Of a stretch of DNA of 9,034 nt, positions 6,719 through 9,034 are shown piece by piece. The stretch's first letter is position 1, and every line of letters begins with the position of its first letter. A program made the position numbers and the translations under genes. Below the pieces are notes generated by a model. It was not told where the DNA came from. It did no database searches and worked only from the letters and a program-made list of their open reading frames with translations. The stretch is taken from contig JAJTBK010000550.1 in the NCBI GenBank assembly GCA_021286965.1, forward strand, positions 1 through 9,034, written 5' to 3'. The stretch is from Comamonadaceae bacterium. Lineage in GTDB: Bacteria; Pseudomonadota; Gammaproteobacteria; Burkholderiales; Burkholderiaceae_C.

Positions 6719-7033
6719 CTACCAGCACACCTCGCGCCCGGCCTGCGCGCTGCGGCGCAGCATGTCGAGCAGCGGCGCGGCGCGCTGGCGCAGGTGCACG
6801 GGCTCGGGGCGATCGACAACACCGTCGCCTGCGCATTCCTGCGCCGCCTGGGTGCGGGCGGCGTCCTCGGCGGCGATGGCGGTCTCGATGGCGGCGATGG
6901 CCGCCGGAATCTGCCCGGGCGTGACGATGCCGGCCACGCCCGGCTCCTTGCCCATGAGCTGCACCAGCTGGCGGCCATTGGGTTCGAGCATGATGACGTC
7001 CGCCGTGGCGCGGGACTTGAACTTGTAGAGCAT
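6719..7033 (-). CDS. DUF1840 family protein
   Basis: A 104-residue small cytosolic protein of unknown function. The start MLYKFKSRATADVIMLEPNG, followed by GKEPGVAGIVTP and the later VHLRQRAAPLLDMLRR, is characteristic of the DUF1840 family as I know it from betaproteobacteria. The middle (residues 43-70) is Ala-rich and probably helical. The family usually ends in a VWGV-like tail; here it ends EVCW, slightly shorter. The ATG at 7033 has a strong AGGGAGGG (7044-7037) upstream; the frame stays open to 7114 but that extension would overlap the upstream gene. The upstream membrane-protein gene ends only 13 bp before this start, so the two are almost certainly one transcript. Its stop is 1 bp from the stop of the convergent SDR-like gene. 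Confidence 0.9.
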   Translation of the reverse strand: MLYKFKSRATADVIMLEPNGRQLVQLMGKEPGVAGIVTPGQIPAAIAAIETAIAAEDAARTQAAQECAGDGVVDRPEPVHLRQRAAPLLDMLRRSAQAGREVCW

Positions 7034-7046
7034 GGGCCCTCCCTGG

Positions 7047-7661
7047 TCAGATGCCGGTGAGCTGGCGGTAGCCGTCGCGCGTGCGGCGCGAGACGCTGGC
7101 GAGCACCTGCTCATACCCCGTCTGGTGCAGCGCCACCAGGCGCACCGAGGCCATGGTCGCCGAGCGGCAAAACCAGTGGCAGCTGTGCTGCATCAGGTAC
7201 AGCTCGGCCGTCATGGTGAAGGCCTGCGCCTTGCGCGCCTCGGGCGAGCCGTCGCCCACGTCGGCCGCGACCTCGGCAATGCCGCGTGCGTGCAGCCGCA
7301 GCATGGCGCGCATGTCGAAGGTGGCCGCCGGCCACCAGCGGCTGGCATAGGGCAGGGCCAGCGGCAGGCGGCTGACGCGCGCATCCTGCGCCGCCACCTG
7401 GGCGAAATCGTCGGCAAACGACTGGAACTGCAGCACCAGGTTTTTCTCCGTCGTCGCCAGCAGGCCCCAGATTTGCTGGCGGCGCTCGGCGTCGGCTTCG
7501 CCCAGGGCGCGCAGGTAGCCGTCGGTCAGGGCCTCCATGAGCTTTTCGATCTGGTAGCGGCTCAGGTAGCTGCCCAGCAGCGCCACGCGCGCTGCGCGCT
7601 CGCGCCCGCGCAGCAGGTGCAGGCCGATGAAGAGCAGCAGTAGCAGCGAGAAAAATTCCAT
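7047..7661 (-). CDS. Hypothetical protein with N-terminal membrane anchor
   Basis: A 204-residue protein I cannot assign to a functional family. Residues 2-17 (EFFSLLLLLFIGLHLL) form a single hydrophobic segment followed by RGRER, as expected of an N-terminal anchor with the rest cytoplasmic. The remainder looks helical, with charged stretches (EADAERRQQ) and a notable HSCHWFCRS at 159-167 whose His and Cys residues could bind metal or form a redox pair, although there is no classical motif. The frame stays open upstream past the divergent gene, but the ATG at 7661 gives a sensible anchor at the very N terminus. The sequence before it is only weakly Shine-Dalgarno-like. TACACT on the minus strand (7694-7689) could be a -10 element about 28 bp upstream. 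It is cotranscribed with the DUF1840 gene 13 bp downstream. Confidence 0.8.
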   Translation of the reverse strand: MEFFSLLLLLFIGLHLLRGRERAARVALLGSYLSRYQIEKLMEALTDGYLRALGEADAERRQQIWGLLATTEKNLVLQFQSFADDFAQVAAQDARVSRLPLALPYASRWWPAATFDMRAMLRLHARGIAEVAADVGDGSPEARKAQAFTMTAELYLMQHSCHWFCRSATMASVRLVALHQTGYEQVLASVSRRTRDGYRQLTGI

Positions 7662-7805
7662 CCGTGGCGCCCCGTGTTGAATGCGCCAAGTGTAGGCGCC
7701 GGGGCGAGCGCCGTTTTGCAGAAAACCGGCGCAGGGCGGTTTTATGATGCCGCACGCCATCGCGCGGCCCTGGCCGCCGTCCCGGAGCCCTCGGAGCCTG
7801 TTTTC
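7662..7805. promoter_or_regulatory. Divergent intergenic region with hairpin and -10-like element
   Basis: This 144-bp gap separates the minus-strand membrane-protein gene from the plus-strand PHA-system gene. It contains TATGAT (7743-7748), close to a consensus -10 for the plus-strand gene, although no good -35 lies 16-18 bp before it. On the minus strand, TACACT (7694-7689) is a -10 candidate. A near-perfect stem-loop at 7708-7732 sits between them (separate entry). GGAG at 7793-7796 lies 9 bases before the GTG start at 7806 and decides that start. Promoter assignments are by eye only. Confidence 0.4.
7708..7732. other. Near-perfect stem-loop in divergent promoter region
   Basis: GCGCCGTTTT (7708-7717) pairs with AAAACCGGCGC (7722-7732) across the loop GCAG, with one bulged C on the right arm. 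The stem mixes a GC base and a TTTT/AAAA top, so it is not simply a product of high GC. It lies upstream of TATGAT at 7743 and could be an operator for a dimeric regulator, or a remnant of a bidirectional terminator. No gene ends here on either strand, which argues against the terminator reading. Confidence 0.45.
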
Positions 7806-8108
7806 GTGTCCCACATCCACATCCAACGCCCCCACCAGCTCGGCCTTGCCGCCGCCCGCCAAGTCGCCTTTGCCTGGGCCGAAAAAGCCGAGGAAAAATT
7901 CGACCTGGAATGCACCTACGCCGAGGGCGAGGCGCAGGATTGCGTCACCTTTGAGCGCAGCGGTGTCAGCGGTGAGCTGCGGGTCGAGCCCGACATGTTC
8001 ACGCTGGAGATGCAGCTGGGTTTTTTCGCCAGCGCCTTCAAGCACAAGATCGAGAGCGAGCTGAACGCACAGTTCGACGCCCTGCTGGCACCGCCTCCAC
8101 GCAGATGA
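7806..8108 (+). CDS. Polyhydroxyalkanoic acid system family protein
   Basis: A 100-residue protein resembling the small PHA_gran_rgn family (putative polyhydroxyalkanoic acid system protein). The start (M)SHIHIQRPHQLGLAAAR, then FAWAEKAEEKFDLECTY, FERSGVSGELRV and the ending IESELNAQFDALL follow the family pattern, and the length matches its usual 90-100 residues. The family is linked by context to polyhydroxyalkanoate granules, but the biochemical role is not established. I chose the GTG at 7806, with GGAG nine bases upstream; the frame is open to an ATG at 7674, but the extra 44 residues do not look conserved and would cover the promoter region. No phaC, phaZ or phasin gene is visible in the window. 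A strong hairpin follows the stop. Confidence 0.87.
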   Translation: MSHIHIQRPHQLGLAAARQVAFAWAEKAEEKFDLECTYAEGEAQDCVTFERSGVSGELRVEPDMFTLEMQLGFFASAFKHKIESELNAQFDALLAPPPRR

Positions 8109-8110
8109 GC

Positions 8111-8136
8111 CCAGCGCCGCAGGGCGCTGGCGCTTT
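8111..8136 (+). terminator. Candidate intrinsic terminator after the PHA-system gene
   Basis: CCAGCGCC (8111-8118) is perfectly complementary to GGCGCTGG (8123-8130) across the loop GCAG, two bases after the TGA stop at 8106-8108. The tail is CGCTTT, with only three Ts, so termination may be partial. The position directly after a stop and 53 bases before the next start favours a transcription boundary. Confidence 0.5.
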
Positions 8137-8182
8137 ACCATGGCGGCGGCGCCGTGCGTGGCGCCAGCACCAGCGAGTTGCC

Positions 8183-9034
8183 ATGCGCATTCTTCACGTC
8201 CTCGACCACTCCATCCCGCTGCACAGCGGCTACACCTTTCGCACCGCCGCCCTGCTGCGCGAACAGCGGGCCCTGGGCTGGCAGACGTTTCACCTCACCT
8301 CGCCCAAGCAGGGGGCCTCGCCGGCGGCCGAGGAGTTGATCGACGGCCTGCACTTTCACCGCACGCCGCCGCTCCATGGCCCCTGGGCGCGCTGGCCCCT
8401 GGCCGGGCAGTGGCAGCTCATGGCGCAGCTCACGCGCCGGCTGCACCAGGTGGCGCAGCAGGTGCAGCCGGACATCCTGCACGCGCATTCGCCGGTGCTC
8501 AACGCCTTGCCGGCCCTGCGCGTGGGGCGGGCGCTGGGCATTCCGGTGGTGTACGAAATCCGCGCCTTCTGGGAGGACGCGGCCGTGGACCACGGCAGCA
8601 CCCGCGAAGGCAGCCTGCGCTACCGCCTGACGCGCGCGCTCGAAACCCGGGCCATCCACCAGGCGCAGCACGTCTTCACGATTTGCGAGGGGCTGCGCGC
8701 CGACATCACGGCCCGGGGCGTCGCACCGGCCAAGGTGACGGTGATTGCCAACGCCGTCGATACCGCCGCCTTCCGGGCCTCGGCCGGGGCCGATCCGCAG
8801 CTGCTGCGCCACCTCGGGCTCGAAGGCAAGACGGTGCTGGGTTTCGTCGGCTCGTTCTACGCCTACGAGGGCCTGGACCTGCTGCTGCAGGCCCTGCCGC
8901 GCATCCTGCAGGCCCGGCCGGACGTCGCCCTGCTGCTGGTCGGCGGCGGGCCGGAGGAGGCCCGGCTGCGCGCCCAGGTCGAGCGTCTGCAGCTGGGCGC
9001 GCACGTGGTGTTCTCCGGCCGCGTGCCGCACCAG
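8183..9034 (+). CDS. Exosortase-associated glycosyltransferase (GT4-like), 3' end missing
   Basis: The frame is open from ATG 8183 to the window edge (284 residues); a full-length protein of this type is about 400 residues. It begins MRILHVLDHSIPLHSGYTFR, where the SGYTFR loop is the N-terminal GT-B donor/acceptor motif. EIRAFWEDA (125-133), ICEGLRAD (167-174), VIANAVD (187-193) and GSFYAYEGLDLLL (223-235) are, as I recall, signatures of the PEP-CTERM/exosortase A-associated glycosyltransferase family (TIGR04063 type). VGGGPE (253-258) is the usual GT4 element. Such enzymes are thought to act in the cytoplasm on exopolysaccharide precursors made beside the XrtA exosortase. The ribosome site is weak (GCGAG about 6 bases upstream). 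The gene follows a hairpin 53 bases upstream, so it probably opens a new operon. Donor sugar and the catalytic Glu region of the C-terminal half are not visible. Confidence 0.92.
   Translation, partial: MRILHVLDHSIPLHSGYTFRTAALLREQRALGWQTFHLTSPKQGASPAAEELIDGLHFHRTPPLHGPWARWPLAGQWQLMAQLTRRLHQVAQQVQPDILHAHSPVLNALPALRVGRALGIPVVYEIRAFWEDAAVDHGSTREGSLRYRLTRALETRAIHQAQHVFTICEGLRADITARGVAPAKVTVIANAVDTAAFRASAGADPQLLRHLGLEGKTVLGFVGSFYAYEGLDLLLQALPRILQARPDVALLLVGGGPEEARLRAQVERLQLGAHVVFSGRVPHQ

Noticed and set aside
7662..8141. Upstream extension of the membrane-protein frame to 8141
   Set aside because: It would cover the whole PHA-system gene and the hairpin region. The ATG at 7661 places the hydrophobic anchor at the N terminus, as expected.
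8135..9031. 298-codon minus-strand frame opposite the glycosyltransferase
   Set aside because: It shadows a glycosyltransferase with clear family motifs; its own product is biased in composition with no recognisable motif.
1..9034. CRISPR array, tRNA, insertion sequence, toxin-antitoxin or defence system
   Set aside because: No regularly spaced direct repeats, no tRNA-like cloverleaf, no transposase or integrase, and no small gene pair with toxin or antitoxin features were seen by eye on either strand.

Overview
The window looks like ordinary chromosome from a GC-rich betaproteobacterium, most likely Comamonadaceae (Acidovorax / Alicycliphilus / Melaminivora type). The evidence is strong G/C bias at third codon positions, the gene families present (DUF1840, PHA_gran_rgn-type protein, FFLxELYG protein, exosortase-associated glycosyltransferase), and short AT-rich 'GCTAT...ATAGC' motifs of a kind I associate with Comamonadaceae genomes. 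The family-level placement is inference. I see no tRNA, rRNA, CRISPR array, insertion sequence, integrase or phage gene. Coding density is very high and no gene-free stretch exceeds about 150 bases.

Left part (1-2419): the 3' end of phenylalanine 4-hydroxylase (phhA, cut by the window edge) runs directly into a convergent, membrane-anchored alpha/beta hydrolase (lipase-like). This hydrolase is divergent, with only about 20 bp between start codons, from a conserved protein of unknown function carrying an FFLAELYG motif.

Middle (2492-5128): fadD (long-chain acyl-CoA synthetase) is followed 21 bp later by a metallo-beta-lactamase-fold hydrolase. The two probably form one transcript for fatty-acid or acyl-CoA metabolism. 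The short gap between them is a small AT-rich palindromic motif.

Regulator pair (5118-6717): a LysR-type regulator overlaps the end of the MBL gene tail-to-tail. It is divergent from a 200-residue short-chain dehydrogenase-like protein that lacks the usual SDR catalytic Tyr and Lys. The AT-rich 106-bp gap between them is the likely control region.

Right part (6719-9034): a two-gene minus-strand unit (membrane-anchored unknown protein, then DUF1840 protein) is divergent from a small polyhydroxyalkanoate-system protein with a GTG start. After a strong hairpin, a glycosyltransferase of the exosortase A-associated type begins and runs off the window. The right edge is therefore probably the start of an exopolysaccharide / PEP-CTERM locus, the most interesting direction to extend.

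I found no convincing new multi-gene system inside the window. The items worth a second look are the degenerate SDR, the hairpins around the PHA gene, the short palindromic repeats (one apparently inside phhA coding sequence), the very tight divergent and convergent junctions, and the truncated glycosyltransferase.
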